DNA from: Azospira sp. I13
GTDB lineage: Bacteria > Pseudomonadota > Gammaproteobacteria > Burkholderiales > Rhodocyclaceae
Reading direction: 5' to 3'
NCBI RefSeq assembly: GCF_003112695.1
Contig: NZ_BFBP01000011.1
Coordinates: forward strand, 139,401 to 203,400
Length of the DNA: 64,000 bases
The position numbers and the translations under genes are program-made. The notes below the pieces were generated by a model that had not been told where the DNA came from, did not search any database, and saw nothing but the letters and a program-made list of their open reading frames with translations. Positions 8,824 through 17,928 of the stretch are shown here, one piece after another. Positions within the stretch are counted from its first letter, which is position 1. Each line of letters begins with the position of its first letter.

Positions 8824-9246
8824 TCAGGGTTTCACGGTCAGCAGATAGGCCAGCAGGTCGCCCTTCTCCTCGGGCGTGCAGGCCCGGCCCAGTACATCCT
8901 TGCAGTTGCGGCCGAACCATTTATCCACCTTGGCGACATCGCTGAAACGACGGGGATTGGCCGCCGGTGACAGGGGTTCGATCAGCTTGCGGGTCACCGC
9001 ATGGGCGCCGCCCTGGCCCGGGTTGTTGGTATGACAGGAAGCGCAACTCCAGTCGCCGCCGTGAGCGGTGCTGAAAAAGCTGCGGCCCCGCTCGGCGGAA
9101 AAGGCCCGCAAGGCGGGATTGGACTGTCGGGCTTCGGCCAGCCAGGCAGCCTGCAATTCGGCAGGAGAAGTGGGCGATGCAGCCAGAGTGCTACCGGCCA
9201 GGAAGGCCAGGGCAGCACCTATGGCCAGGGGTCTGAAGCGGTTCAT
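8824..9246 (-). CDS. shp: Monoheme cytochrome c, SHP-like (DUF1924)
   Basis: A periplasmic monoheme cytochrome of 140 aa. The signal peptide spans about residues 1-22, ending ...GSTLAAS. A single CASCH heme motif lies near residue 70, and C-terminal cysteines occur in NCKDVLGRAC, matching a disulfide seen in SHP (sphaeroides heme protein) relatives. SHP is a high-spin cytochrome with an Asn sixth ligand that binds O2, NO and similar ligands; the HTNNPGQGGAHAVT segment after the heme is consistent with an available Asn. The ATG at 9246 is used; an upstream in-frame TTG is possible. It is the first gene of the five-gene operon. Its physiological role is not settled in the literature. Confidence 0.85.
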   Translation of the reverse strand: MNRFRPLAIGAALAFLAGSTLAASPTSPAELQAAWLAEARQSNPALRAFSAERGRSFFSTAHGGDWSCASCHTNNPGQGGAHAVTRKLIEPLSPAANPRRFSDVAKVDKWFGRNCKDVLGRACTPEEKGDLLAYLLTVKP

Positions 9247-9438
9247 TGAGGTGTCTCCCAAAGTGAATGTGGGAGTCAGTATTGGCAGCGCGGATTAAGC
9301 CAACCTTAAGCGTGGACAGCCGGCGCAAAACAATCTGTGTGGCATCGCTTGCGCCGGCCTTCCCCCCCATCGCCGGACACGGGATAATCCGGCCCTTCGG
9401 CGGCCCGGTGCCGCGCCTACCACTTTCCCAAACAGCCC

Positions 9439-12042
9439 ATGGCAACCAAGAAGAACAGCGACCCCTCCGGCCACACTCCTATGATGCAGCAGTATTTGGC
9501 GCTGAAAAGCCAGCATCCGGGCACCCTGCTCTTCTATCGCATGGGGGATTTCTACGAGCTGTTCTTCGAGGATGCGGAAAAGGCCGCCCGCCTGCTGGAC
9601 ATCACCCTCACCACCCGGGGCCAGTCCGCCGGCCTGCCCATCAAGATGGCCGGGGTGCCCTACCACGCCGTGGAGCAGTACCTGGCCAAGCTGGTGAAGA
9701 TGGGCGAATCCGTGGTCATCTGCGAACAGGTGGGGGATCCGGCCACCAGCAAGGGTCCGGTGGAACGGGCCGTGGCCCGCATCGTCACCCCCGGCACCCT
9801 GACCGACGCCGCCCTGCTCGACGAGAAGCGGGACACCCTGCTCATGGCCTTGACCGGCGGCCGGGGCGTCTGGGGCTTGGCCTGGCTCAACCTGGCCAGT
9901 GGCGAGTTCCGCGTCAGCGAAGTGGCCACGGAAAAGCTGGCCGCCACCCTGGAGCGCATCCGCCCCGCCGAAGTGCTGCTGCCCGATTCCCTGGTGCCGG
10001 AAGTGAACATCGGCGCCGCCACCACCCGCCGCCCGGACTGGCATTTCGACGCCGAAGCGGCCAAGCGCCTGCTGCTGGAACACTTCAAGGTGCAGAGCCT
10101 CACCGCCTTCGCCGCCGAAGACCTGCGCCCCGCCCTGGGGGCGGCCGGGGCCCTGCTGCAATATGCCCAGGCCACCCAGGCCCAGGCCCTGCCCCACGTC
10201 CAGGGCCTGGTGGTGGAACGGGAATCCGCCTACCTTGGGCTGGACGCCGCCACCCGCCGCAACCTGGAACTGACCGAGACCCTGCGCGGCGAAGCCTCCC
10301 CCACCCTCTTTTCCCTGCTGGATAGCTGCGTCACCGCCATGGGCGCCCGTTACCTGCGCCACGCCCTGCACCACCCCCGGCGCGACCGGGCGGTGCCGGC
10401 GGCCCGCATCGACGCCATCGGCGCCCTCATGGAAGACCATCTGGCCCTGGCCGGCTATTTGCGTTCCGGCCTGAGGGGCTTTGCCGACGTGGAGCGCATC
10501 GCCGGCCGCATCGCCCTGCGCAACGCCCGGCCCCGGGACCTTTCCAGCCTGCGCGACTCCCTCGCCTGCCTGGAGGAACTGCGCCGCCCCCTGGCCGGCC
10601 ATCCCTCGCCCCTGCTGGGTGAGCTGTGGGGCCAGCTGGAAGCGCCGATGGAGGCCATCGAGCTTTTGATGCGCGCCATCGCCCAGGAACCGGCGGCCAT
10701 GGTGCGGGACGGCGGCGTCATGGCCACCGGCTTCGATGCCGAGCTGGACGAGCTGCGGGCCCTCAACGACAACTGCGGCGCCTTCCTCGTCGATCTGGAA
10801 GCCCGGGAGAAGGAGCGCACCGGCATCGCCACCCTCAAGGTGGAATACAACCGGGTGCACGGCTTCTACATCGAAGTCACCCACGCCAACGCCGACAAGG
10901 TGCCGGACGACTACCGCCGGCGCCAGACCCTGAAGAACGCCGAACGCTACATCACCCCGGAACTGAAGGCCTTCGAGGACAAGGCCCTCTCCGCCCAGGA
11001 CCGCGCCCTGGCCCGGGAAAAGTGGCTCTACGAGCAGGTGCTGGACCAGTTGCAGCCGGTGGTGCCACAACTGCAGGCGGTGGCCCGGGCTCTGGCCCAG
11101 CTGGACATGCTGGCCTCTTTCGCCGACACCGCCGTGGCCCGTAACTGGTGCCGCCCTGAATTCACCGACCAGCCCGGCCTGTGGCTGGAAGCGGGCCGCC
11201 ACCCGGTGGTGGAAAACGAGCTGCAGGCCCAGGGCGACACCTTCATCCCCAACGACCTGGACCTGGGGGAAAGCGAAGACGCGGAACGCCGCCTGCTGCT
11301 CATCACCGGCCCCAACATGGGCGGTAAATCCACCTACATGCGGCAGACGGCGCTGATTGCCCTGCTCGCCCATGTGGGCTGCTACGTGCCGGCCAAGGCG
11401 GCACGGCTGGGGCCCATGGACCAGATTTTCACCCGCATCGGCGCCTCCGACGACCTGGCTTCGGGCCGCTCCACCTTCATGGTGGAAATGACCGAGTCCG
11501 CCGCCATCCTGCACAACGCCACGGAACAAAGTCTTGTCTTGATGGACGAGGTGGGCCGGGGTACCTCCACCTTCGACGGCATGGCCCTGGCCATGGCCAT
11601 CCTGCGCCATCTGCTGGAGAAGAACCGCAGCCTGACCCTCTTCGCCACCCACTACTTCGAGCTGACCCGCCTGGCCCACGAATACCCGGCCCTGGTGAAT
11701 GTGCATCTGGACGCGGTGGAGCACGGCGACCGCATCGTCTTCCTCCACGCCGTGGAAGAAGGCCCGGCCAACCAGAGCTACGGGATTCAGGTGGCGGCCC
11801 TGGCCGGCATTCCCGGCGCCGTGGTGCGGGCGGCGAAGAAGGAACTGCGGCAGCTGGAAACCCGGGCGGCGGTGGACCCGCTACAACCCGATCTTTTTGC
11901 CGCCGCCGTGGCCAGCGCCGAAGCGCCGGAAGAAGCCCAACATCCGGCCCTGGAGCGCCTGGGGGAAATCGACCCCGACAGCCTCAGCCCCCGGGAAGCC
12001 CTGGATCTGCTCTACGAACTGAAGTCCCTGGGCAAGGCCTGA
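9439..12042 (+). CDS. mutS: DNA mismatch repair protein MutS
   Basis: A mismatch-recognition ATPase of 867 aa, a usual length. The N-terminal mismatch-binding domain has the Phe-x-Glu wedge in GDFYELF (about F38-E40). It is followed by connector, lever and clamp domains, then the ABC-type ATPase: Walker [14 protein letters not shown] near residue 625 and Walker [16 protein letters not shown]. The [13 protein letters not shown] signature loop is intact. The C-terminus ([15 protein letters not shown]) matches the beta-clamp/tetramerisation tail. It is divergent from the SHP operon, with 192 bp between. A 93-codon membrane protein gene follows after 4 bp. Confidence 0.98.
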   Translation: MATKKNSDPSGHTPMMQQYLALKSQHPGTLLFYRMGDFYELFFEDAEKAARLLDITLTTRGQSAGLPIKMAGVPYHAVEQYLAKLVKMGESVVICEQVGDPATSKGPVERAVARIVTPGTLTDAALLDEKRDTLLMALTGGRGVWGLAWLNLASGEFRVSEVATEKLAATLERIRPAEVLLPDSLVPEVNIGAATTRRPDWHFDAEAAKRLLLEHFKVQSLTAFAAEDLRPALGAAGALLQYAQATQAQALPHVQGLVVERESAYLGLDAATRRNLELTETLRGEASPTLFSLLDSCVTAMGARYLRHALHHPRRDRAVPAARIDAIGALMEDHLALAGYLRSGLRGFADVERIAGRIALRNARPRDLSSLRDSLACLEELRRPLAGHPSPLLGELWGQLEAPMEAIELLMRAIAQEPAAMVRDGGVMATGFDAELDELRALNDNCGAFLVDLEAREKERTGIATLKVEYNRVHGFYIEVTHANADKVPDDYRRRQTLKNAERYITPELKAFEDKALSAQDRALAREKWLYEQVLDQLQPVVPQLQAVARALAQLDMLASFADTAVARNWCRPEFTDQPGLWLEAGRHPVVENELQAQGDTFIPNDLDLGESEDAERRLLLITGPNMGGKSTYMRQTALIALLAHVGCYVPAKAARLGPMDQIFTRIGASDDLASGRSTFMVEMTESAAILHNATEQSLVLMDEVGRGTSTFDGMALAMAILRHLLEKNRSLTLFATHYFELTRLAHEYPALVNVHLDAVEHGDRIVFLHAVEEGPANQSYGIQVAALAGIPGAVVRAAKKELRQLETRAAVDPLQPDLFAAAVASAEAPEEAQHPALERLGEIDPDSLSPREALDLLYELKSLGKA

Positions 12043-12046
12043 CCCC

Positions 12047-12328
12047 ATGCTCCAGTGGCTCTTTCCCCAACTGGAGCATCCTTTCCTGCTGGTGCTCAGC
12101 CTGGGCCTGTCGTTCTACCCCCTGCGGGAATTCTTCCGCCTGCTGTTCGACGACCTGCGAGGCTTCGTCGATGACGTGGCTACTGCCGCGCCTCCCGACT
12201 GGGTGTCCTTCTTGCGAGGCCGGCTGGATGAAGACCGCTGGGCGGAATTCAAGATCGGCCTTTTCGTACTCGGCTGCATCGCCCTGCCCACCGCCCTCTA
12301 CCGTCTGGGCAGCAAGCTGCTGGCCTGA
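12047..12328 (+). CDS. Small predicted membrane protein, unknown function
   Basis: A 93-aa protein starting 4 bp after the mutS stop, so probably translated from the same message. A hydrophobic segment at about residues 12-32 (LLVLSLGLSFYPLREFF) and another near the C-terminus (FKIGLFVLGCIALPTALY) flank a charged central region rich in Asp/Arg. No domain is recognised. Codon usage matches the surrounding chromosome, which supports it being genuine. Linkage to mutS alone does not assign it a repair function. Confidence 0.6.
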   Translation: MLQWLFPQLEHPFLLVLSLGLSFYPLREFFRLLFDDLRGFVDDVATAAPPDWVSFLRGRLDEDRWAEFKIGLFVLGCIALPTALYRLGSKLLA

Positions 12329-12427
12329 ACCCCCGGCCAGGCCCCCGGTACGCCGCAAGCGGTTATCGCAACGGACCAGCACCACAGGGCGCGCTGCATC
12401 CGCAAGGAACGCTAAGAACGCGACGGT

Positions 12428-12500
12428 TGCTTATTTATTCCAATTAATTCTAGAAAATAGTTTTCTTAGTGCTAGGATTGCAAGCCTAGAATTCAACGTC
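12428..12500 (+). promoter_or_regulatory. AT-rich structured leader upstream of the OAH sulfhydrylase gene
   Basis: An AT-rich patch in otherwise GC-rich sequence. AATTCTAG (12446-12453) is matched by CTAGAATT (12486-12493). Inside it, AGAAAA/TTTTCT form a small hairpin and CTAGG (12472-12476)/CCTAG (12485-12489) a competing one. The mutually exclusive pairings look like a regulatory leader or operator for the downstream sulfhydrylase gene. It does not match a riboswitch class I can name. Confidence 0.4.
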
Positions 12501-12586
12501 ATGGAACGGGGCCTCCTTGGCCACTTTGCCACCGGGCACTGGCCCGGCCCCGGACCGCTCATCATTCCAACAAGGGAGATTGTTAG

Positions 12587-13861
12587 ATGCCGAAGCTCGA
12601 AACCCTCGCCGTACACGCCGGTTATTCCCCCGACCCCACTACCAAGGCCGTGGCGGTCCCCATTTACCAGACCACCTCCTACGCCTTCGACAACACCCAG
12701 CACGGGGCCGACCTGTTCGACCTGAAGGTGGCGGGCAACATCTACACCCGCATCATGAACCCCACCCAGGACGTCCTGGAAAAGCGTGTCGCTGCCCTGG
12801 AAGGCGGCATCGCTGGCCTGGCCCTGGCTTCCGGCCAGGCCGCCATCACCTACGCCATCCAGACCATCGCCGAAGCCGGCGACAACATCGTCTCCACCGC
12901 CACCCTCTACGGCGGCACCTACAACCTGTTCGCCCACACCTTCCCCCAGCTGGGTATCCAGGTGCGCTTCGCCGACTACCGCGATCCCGCTTCCTTCGAG
13001 AAGCTGATCGACGGCAAGACCAAGGCCATCTACGCCGAAACCATCGGCAACCCCCTGGGCAACATCACCGACATCGAAAAGCTGGCCGAAATCGCCCACC
13101 GCAACGGCATTCCGCTGATCGTGGACAACACCGTGGCCAGCCCCTTCCTGCTGCGTCCCATCGAGTTCGGTGCCGACATCGTGGTGCATTCCCTGACCAA
13201 GTACCTGGGCGGCCACGGCAACTCCATCGGCGGCATCATCGTCGATAGCGGCAAATTCCCCTGGGCCGAGCACAAGGAACGCTTCAAGCGCCTCAACGAA
13301 CCCGACGTTTCCTACCACGGCGTGGTGTACACCGAAGCCCTGGGCCCCGCCGCCTACATCGGTCGCGCCCGCGTCGTGCCCCTGCGCAACACCGGCGCCG
13401 CCATCAGCCCCTTCAACGCCTTCCTCATCCTGCAGGGCATTGAAACCGCCGCCCTGCGCCTGGAGCGCATCACCGAAAACACCATCAAGGTGGCCAAGTA
13501 CCTGCAAGGCAACAAGAAGGTGAAGTGGGTGAACTACGCCGGTCTGGAAAACCACCCTGACCACGCCCTGGCCCAGAAGTACCTGGGCGGCAAGCCCTCC
13601 GGCATCCTCACCTTCGGCGTGGAAGGCGGCATCGAAGGCGGCGCCCGCTTCCAGGACGCCCTCAAGCTCTTCACCCGTCTGGTGAACATCGGCGATGCCA
13701 AGTCCCTGGCCTGCCACCCGGCTTCCACCACCCACCGCCAGCTCAACCCGGAAGAACTGGCCAAGGCCGGCGTCACCGTGGATACCGTGCGCCTCTCCAT
13801 CGGCATCGAACACATCGACGACCTGATCGAGGATCTGGAACAGGCGCTGGCTGCTGTCTGA
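12587..13861 (+). CDS. metY: O-acetylhomoserine sulfhydrylase (MetY-type)
   Basis: A PLP-dependent Cys/Met-metabolism enzyme of 424 aa, predicted to convert O-acetyl-L-homoserine plus sulfide to homocysteine and acetate. Family features: TLAVHAGYSPDPTT at the N-terminus, PIYQTTSYAF, the phosphate-binding loop SGQAAITYA, and the PLP lysine in VHSLTKYLGGHGN near residue 205. The C-terminal GVEGGIEGG and SLACHPASTTHRQL segments are typical of the longer O-acetylhomoserine sulfhydrylases, as distinct from MetB/MetZ. The start is preceded by AAGGGAGA. It is monocistronic, ending at a strong terminator. Confidence 0.93.
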   Translation: MPKLETLAVHAGYSPDPTTKAVAVPIYQTTSYAFDNTQHGADLFDLKVAGNIYTRIMNPTQDVLEKRVAALEGGIAGLALASGQAAITYAIQTIAEAGDNIVSTATLYGGTYNLFAHTFPQLGIQVRFADYRDPASFEKLIDGKTKAIYAETIGNPLGNITDIEKLAEIAHRNGIPLIVDNTVASPFLLRPIEFGADIVVHSLTKYLGGHGNSIGGIIVDSGKFPWAEHKERFKRLNEPDVSYHGVVYTEALGPAAYIGRARVVPLRNTGAAISPFNAFLILQGIETAALRLERITENTIKVAKYLQGNKKVKWVNYAGLENHPDHALAQKYLGGKPSGILTFGVEGGIEGGARFQDALKLFTRLVNIGDAKSLACHPASTTHRQLNPEELAKAGVTVDTVRLSIGIEHIDDLIEDLEQALAAV

Positions 13862-13881
13862 TCGCTGCGGCAACGCCAAAT

Positions 13882-13914
13882 AAGAAACGGGACCTGCGGG
13901 TCCCGTTTCTTTTG
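13882..13914 (+). terminator. Rho-independent terminator after metY
   Basis: A perfect 13-bp stem AAGAAACGGGACC (13882-13894)/GGTCCCGTTTCTT (13899-13911) with a TGCG loop, running into T residues 21 bp past the metY stop. Confidence 0.9.
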
Positions 13915-14175
13915 GTTATAGCTTTTCGGCTGACGTTACCAAGACCTTTGCTACCGACATGGCCTGGCCTTCATGCACACAAAAAGGACTTCACCACCCA
14001 TGCCATTTGCAAAAATACATTGCCGGAGGCTATGAGCAACGGTAAGTTGCCGCTTGTACAGTTACCGCCTTTGAAATATACCTTCGTCCTAGTTTCAGAA
14101 TTCTCAATTCATATCTGCCCCTGGCAACCCCACCTAAATAACCTGCCAAGTCACTCTACAGTCGGCTGAGAGACG
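13915..14175. other. Intergenic, no convincing gene
   Basis: AT-richer than its surroundings. An 85-codon plus-strand open frame starts inside the metY terminator and has no family-like features, so it is not called. The segment probably contains the promoter of the accessory gene at 14176. Confidence 0.4.
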
Positions 14176-14694
14176 ATGCCTAGGGCGCTAAAGACTTTCC
14201 CCTCAAAATACATGCCACCATCTTTTTCCATTGCCACTGACAATATTTATAAGTTCACATGCTTGTTCGGCCTTGCACTCATCATTAGTGCAATTTTCTC
14301 CGTTGTTTCCATGTATTCCGCTTCCCTTGAGCGAAAAGTGAAATACATGGAGGCCCTCATACTGCTTGAGGCGAAAACGGAAAAAAACAAGATTGATGAA
14401 GACCTGCTTGAGATGAATAAGAAGTTGCTGGAAGTAGCGAAGTCAAATGATAAGACCGGCAATATTTTTGCCGGTGCAGTTCTTGGCACTGGTATCGCCC
14501 TTAGTATCTTCGGTGCATTTCTTTGGCACGGAAAAATCCAACTTCGAGACGACAAGCTTGCGCAACTTCAAATTGAAAAGCTAGAACTCGAGCTATCGAA
14601 ACTGCGAGGCGAACTCTTTCAAGCAAGCTCTACAGAGCCAGTCGCCACTGTTAGCCAACAGGAGGGCACGAATGACGGCAGCGCCGTTATTTAA
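14176..14694 (+). CDS. Unknown two-TM protein with coiled coils
   Basis: A 172-aa protein of unrecognised family. A first TM helix lies at about residues 30-50 (FGLALIISAIFSVVSMY). It is followed by a charged, heptad-like region rich in Lys/Glu (~53-95), a second TM helix at about 100-118 (AGAVLGTGIALSIFGAFLW), and a second Lys/Glu/Leu coiled coil (~120-155). Base composition and codon use (many AAA, AAT and TTT codons) are clearly more AT-rich than its neighbours, which suggests recent acquisition. It begins a run of small accessory genes extending to about 17.7 kb. Confidence 0.6.
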   Translation: MPRALKTFPSKYMPPSFSIATDNIYKFTCLFGLALIISAIFSVVSMYSASLERKVKYMEALILLEAKTEKNKIDEDLLEMNKKLLEVAKSNDKTGNIFAGAVLGTGIALSIFGAFLWHGKIQLRDDKLAQLQIEKLELELSKLRGELFQASSTEPVATVSQQEGTNDGSAVI

Positions 14695-14743
14695 CCCGAC
14701 CGTGCGAATAAATCTGCACAAGATCAGTGAATTCAAAAGCTAG

Positions 14744-15298
14744 GTGTCGAACCTGCCCAGATACATAGCCCTGCTGCGCGGCATCAATGTTGGCAAGGCC
14801 AAGCGGATTGCCATGGCCGATTTGCGGGCCTTGCTGATTGAACTTGGCTACAGCGGCATCGTGACACTGCTGAACAGCGGAAATGTCGTGTTCCAGGCAA
14901 GCGGGGGAACGCCGGCCCGGCATGCTGCCGATATCTCTGCTGCCATCGCAAAACGGCTGGGACTGGAAGTCCCGGTCGTCGTCAAAACGGCAGAGGAGCT
15001 TTCGACCATCGTTGCTGAGAATTCCCTGGCCGAGAAGGCAATCGATCCCTCCCGGCTCCTGGTTGTTTTTGCCCAGGACAACGCAGCGCTCGCCGGGCTC
15101 GATGCGGTCAGCTCACTGGTCGCGGAACCCGAGGCGCTCTTGTCCGGGAAACAGGCGGCTTATCTGTATTGCGCTACCGGCATTCTGGAAAGCAAGGCAG
15201 CCGGAGCACTGCTCGGCAAATCAGGGAAGGCGCTCACCACGAGAAACTGGGCAACCGTTCTTAAACTGCAGGCTTTGGCAACAGCGCCTGAAACCTGA
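14744..15298 (+). CDS. DUF1697 family protein
   Basis: A 184-aa protein with a GTG start at 14744. It matches the DUF1697 pattern: YIALLRGINVGKAKRIAMADLR at the N-terminus, the GNVVFQ segment, and a C-terminal TTRNWATVLKL motif. The family is widespread and uncharacterised, with a ferredoxin-like alpha/beta fold. Neighbouring genes are accessory and give no functional clue. The start is supported by where the conserved N-terminus begins; no strong Shine-Dalgarno is evident. Confidence 0.82.
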   Translation: MSNLPRYIALLRGINVGKAKRIAMADLRALLIELGYSGIVTLLNSGNVVFQASGGTPARHAADISAAIAKRLGLEVPVVVKTAEELSTIVAENSLAEKAIDPSRLLVVFAQDNAALAGLDAVSSLVAEPEALLSGKQAAYLYCATGILESKAAGALLGKSGKALTTRNWATVLKLQALATAPET

Positions 15299-15357
15299 GA
15301 GAGGCCTAGGCAATAGGTCACCCACTGCACCCGTCAAACCAAGAATCCGCATCCCCC

Positions 15358-15843
15358 ATGAACCGACTACGCTTTGTCCTCTCGCTCCTCTGCTTTGTCA
15401 TCTGCTCGCCATCCTTGGCCACGACATTGAACCGGCCGGTTACGGCAGCCACTGGTACTGAAGTAGTGCGTGCGCAATTCGGCATCTTCAAGCAGGCCAA
15501 CAGCGGCAAGACCGAGTTCGTGGCAACGAACGTGGTGCCATTCATGCCCAATCAAAGTTATGGCTGGGTCTTGGTGCTCCGCACCTCGCAGCAGAAGGTC
15601 AAATGGCGAGAGGAGTTCACGCTGCCCCAAAAGCCCGACACCTGGGGGGAGCCCGAGGCCCTGGGCAAAAGGGCGGTATCGGAGGATGGCCGCACCTCGG
15701 TGACCGAGCGGGAGGTTTCGCTAAATCGCGGGCTCATTCTCAATGCCTGGAGCATTGCCCCGGGAGACCCGAAGGGGCGCTACGTCATTCGCGTGTATGT
15801 CGAAGGCGTGCTCGCCGGCGTCTTCGAGTTCGACGTGCAATGA
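15358..15843 (+). CDS. Exported protein of unknown function
   Basis: A 161-aa protein with a clear signal peptide (MNRLRFVLSLLCFVICSPSLA, cleavage near residue 21). The mature part is predicted to be mostly beta-strand; the central region contains SYGWVLVLRTSQ and WREEFTLP, and it ends in RVYVEGVLAGVFEFDVQ. This suggests a small beta-sandwich periplasmic protein. I do not recognise a named family. It is followed after about 100 bp by a lipoprotein hydrolase. Confidence 0.65.
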   Translation: MNRLRFVLSLLCFVICSPSLATTLNRPVTAATGTEVVRAQFGIFKQANSGKTEFVATNVVPFMPNQSYGWVLVLRTSQQKVKWREEFTLPQKPDTWGEPEALGKRAVSEDGRTSVTEREVSLNRGLILNAWSIAPGDPKGRYVIRVYVEGVLAGVFEFDVQ

Positions 15844-15940
15844 GAGTCCCCAAAAATTCGTCCCGGCCAGAACACCGTGGCAGCACCAGGCAAGCGACAG
15901 AACAGGGCTGGCACTCCGTACTGACCACAGGACTATCTGG

Positions 15941-16768
15941 ATGAACCGGAACAATCACTTCATCGCGGCCGTAACCCTTCTTGCCGCCACCTTGCTCTCA
16001 GGCTGCGCCTCGCTGCCCAATGCCAAGCTGGAAAAGCTGGGCCAGCAACAGGTGGAAATGGCCCTGACCCGCCATGGCACGCCGCCGGTGGTTTTCGAAA
16101 ACGGGCTGGGCGGCAGGATGGAGTGGTGGGCCAAAGTCTTGCCCGGTCTCACCGACACCACCACCTTCGCTTACAACCGCCCCGGCTATGGCAACAGCGA
16201 TGCCGTCACCACGCCCCGGGACGGCCAGCACATCGTGGATGAACTGCGGGCGCTGTTGCAGGCGCAAAGGATGAAGCCCCCCTACATCCTGGTCGGCCAC
16301 TCCCTGGGTGGCCTGTACATGCAGCTTTATGCGCGCCGCTACCCGGATGAAGTGGGGGCGCTGATTCTGGTGGATACAGCCCACCCCCGCCAACTCGAAG
16401 GCGAAGGCGCCCTGGAAAAGCAGTCATTGCTGACGCGCGGCCTGCTCGGGGCGCTGGTGACGGGCAGTGCCCGGGAGGAACTCGATCTGCTGCCGCAAAC
16501 CGGCAGGCAGGTGCTGGAACTGCCCACCGTCACCGGCAAGCCGGTGTTCGTACTCAGCGCCGCCAAGCCCCTGGAAGAACAATCCCCCGTGGCAGATGAC
16601 GCCAATACCAAACGTCGGGACATCGCCCGCCTCTACCCCGGCGCCAAGCAGATCTGGGTGGAGAGCGGCCATGCCATTCCCCTGGAAAAGCCGGAGGCCA
16701 TCATCGCGGCGATCCGCGAAGCCCTGTCCTTGGTTCAGGGGAAACCGCTTGAAACCTCCACCCGATAA
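15941..16768 (+). CDS. Alpha/beta-hydrolase lipoprotein
   Basis: A 275-aa predicted lipoprotein. A signal peptide with lipobox LSGC (Cys near residue 21) is followed by an alpha/beta-hydrolase domain. The nucleophile elbow is GHSLGG (Ser near residue 120); the catalytic acid and His are likely in the ILVDTAHP strand region and in VESGHAIPLEKPE near the C-terminus. The oxyanion segment FENGLGGRMEWW fits the fold. The ATG 15941 start gives a complete lipoprotein signal; the longer upstream frame overlaps the previous gene. Substrate is unknown; esterase- or lipase-like. Confidence 0.82.
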   Translation: MNRNNHFIAAVTLLAATLLSGCASLPNAKLEKLGQQQVEMALTRHGTPPVVFENGLGGRMEWWAKVLPGLTDTTTFAYNRPGYGNSDAVTTPRDGQHIVDELRALLQAQRMKPPYILVGHSLGGLYMQLYARRYPDEVGALILVDTAHPRQLEGEGALEKQSLLTRGLLGALVTGSAREELDLLPQTGRQVLELPTVTGKPVFVLSAAKPLEEQSPVADDANTKRRDIARLYPGAKQIWVESGHAIPLEKPEAIIAAIREALSLVQGKPLETSTR

Positions 16769-16819
16769 CCTCAGCAGCGACAGCTCATTTGAGTCCACAC
16801 AGGTTTCAGGAACGTAAAA

Positions 16820-17188
16820 ATGAATACACGAACCACCTATTTCATCCTCTGCATTCTCGGGCTGGTGCTGCCCTACGCTCAGTTCATTCCGTGGCTCCTG
16901 GCCCATGGGCTCGATCTACAGCGCTTTGTGGAAGAACTGTTCTCCACCCCTATCGGCGGCTTCTTTGGCATGGACGTCATCGTTTCGGCGTGTGTCCTGA
17001 CGCTCTTCATCGCGGTGGAGGGGCGTCGCTTACAGATGACCAACCTATGGGCCCCCATTGCCGGGACTTTCCTGGTGGGTGTCTCCTTCGGACTCCCACT
17101 CTTCCTTTACATGCGGCACCCACTCAGTGCTTCATCATCAACTCAAGCGAGTCTGTCCGGCCAAAACGGCGCATCAACGGGCGGATGA
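16820..17188 (+). CDS. DUF2834 family small membrane protein
   Basis: A 122-aa protein with three hydrophobic segments: about 7-27, 50-68 (DVIVSACVLTLFIAVE) and 80-98 (APIAGTFLVGVSFGLPLFLY). The N-terminal pattern YFILCILGLVLPYAQFIPWL fits DUF2834. Function is unknown. It lies among other small envelope genes on the same strand with short gaps. Confidence 0.72.
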   Translation: MNTRTTYFILCILGLVLPYAQFIPWLLAHGLDLQRFVEELFSTPIGGFFGMDVIVSACVLTLFIAVEGRRLQMTNLWAPIAGTFLVGVSFGLPLFLYMRHPLSASSSTQASLSGQNGASTGG

Positions 17189-17237
17189 GCTGCCCCTATT
17201 TTCGCTGAAGCCTCCGAAACTTCAGGTGATACTCACC

Positions 17238-17738
17238 ATGCCCCCCATCACCCTCCACGCCTCCCGGCTCAAATACGCCCTGTTGCTGCTGGCAACCCTG
17301 GGTTTCGTTGCGGGAGGTGTGTTCATCCTCCTCCACGGCAAGCCCGGCGATGCCTGGGTGGGGTGGATGAGCATCCTGTTTTTCGGAGCCGGCATTCTGC
17401 TCTTCGGCTGGCAGTTGGTCGATGCGCGCCCGCGCCTGGTGATTGATGAACACGGCATTCTGGATCGCACGCTGGGGGTGGGCGTAATTCCCTGGTCGGA
17501 AATCACCGGTGCCTCCCTGGGGTCGGTGCAGGGCACCCCCTTCATCTGCCTGGAACTGCGCCACCCGGAACGCTGGCTGGAGAAGCTCTCCCCCATCAAA
17601 CGGGCCCTGGTTTCTGCCAACCAGGCCCTGGGCTTCAGCGCCCTCAATCTCAACCTGAGTGCCGTGGCGGCAGACCCGGCCGAGGTACTGGAGCTGATTC
17701 AGAAGACCATTGCCACGCGCCACCAGCGCCACGACTGA
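17238..17738 (+). CDS. STM3941-like two-TM membrane protein
   Basis: A 166-aa protein with two adjacent TM helices near residues 12-32 and 40-58, followed by a PH-like beta domain (RLVIDEHGILDRTLGVGVIPWSEI) of the sort found in STM3941-type proteins. The ATG at 17238 removes an unlikely N-terminal extension that overlaps the preceding gene. Function is unknown; probably envelope-associated. Confidence 0.65.
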   Translation: MPPITLHASRLKYALLLLATLGFVAGGVFILLHGKPGDAWVGWMSILFFGAGILLFGWQLVDARPRLVIDEHGILDRTLGVGVIPWSEITGASLGSVQGTPFICLELRHPERWLEKLSPIKRALVSANQALGFSALNLNLSAVAADPAEVLELIQKTIATRHQRHD

Positions 17739-17928
17739 CTACCCATCACCGCGGTTTCAAGGGGGCTGACAAGGCCACACATCGCCAACTGCCGGCCCCG
17801 CGGCGGATAGCAGGGGCAGAAGCTGCCGTTTCAGCAATGCAGCCACCGTGGGTCCGGCGAATGACATTCTGTTACAGCCCCCCTCCCCGATTTCCGCAAC
17901 ACTCCCGGCATTACGACAAGGGAATGCC

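Noticed and set aside
9295-11748. An 817-codon minus-strand frame opposite mutS
   Set aside because: Antisense shadow of mutS with biased Gly/Gln/His composition and no domain features.
13912-14169. An 85-codon plus-strand ORF between metY and the two-TM gene
   Set aside because: It starts inside the metY terminator and has no ribosome site, no family and no membrane or domain pattern.
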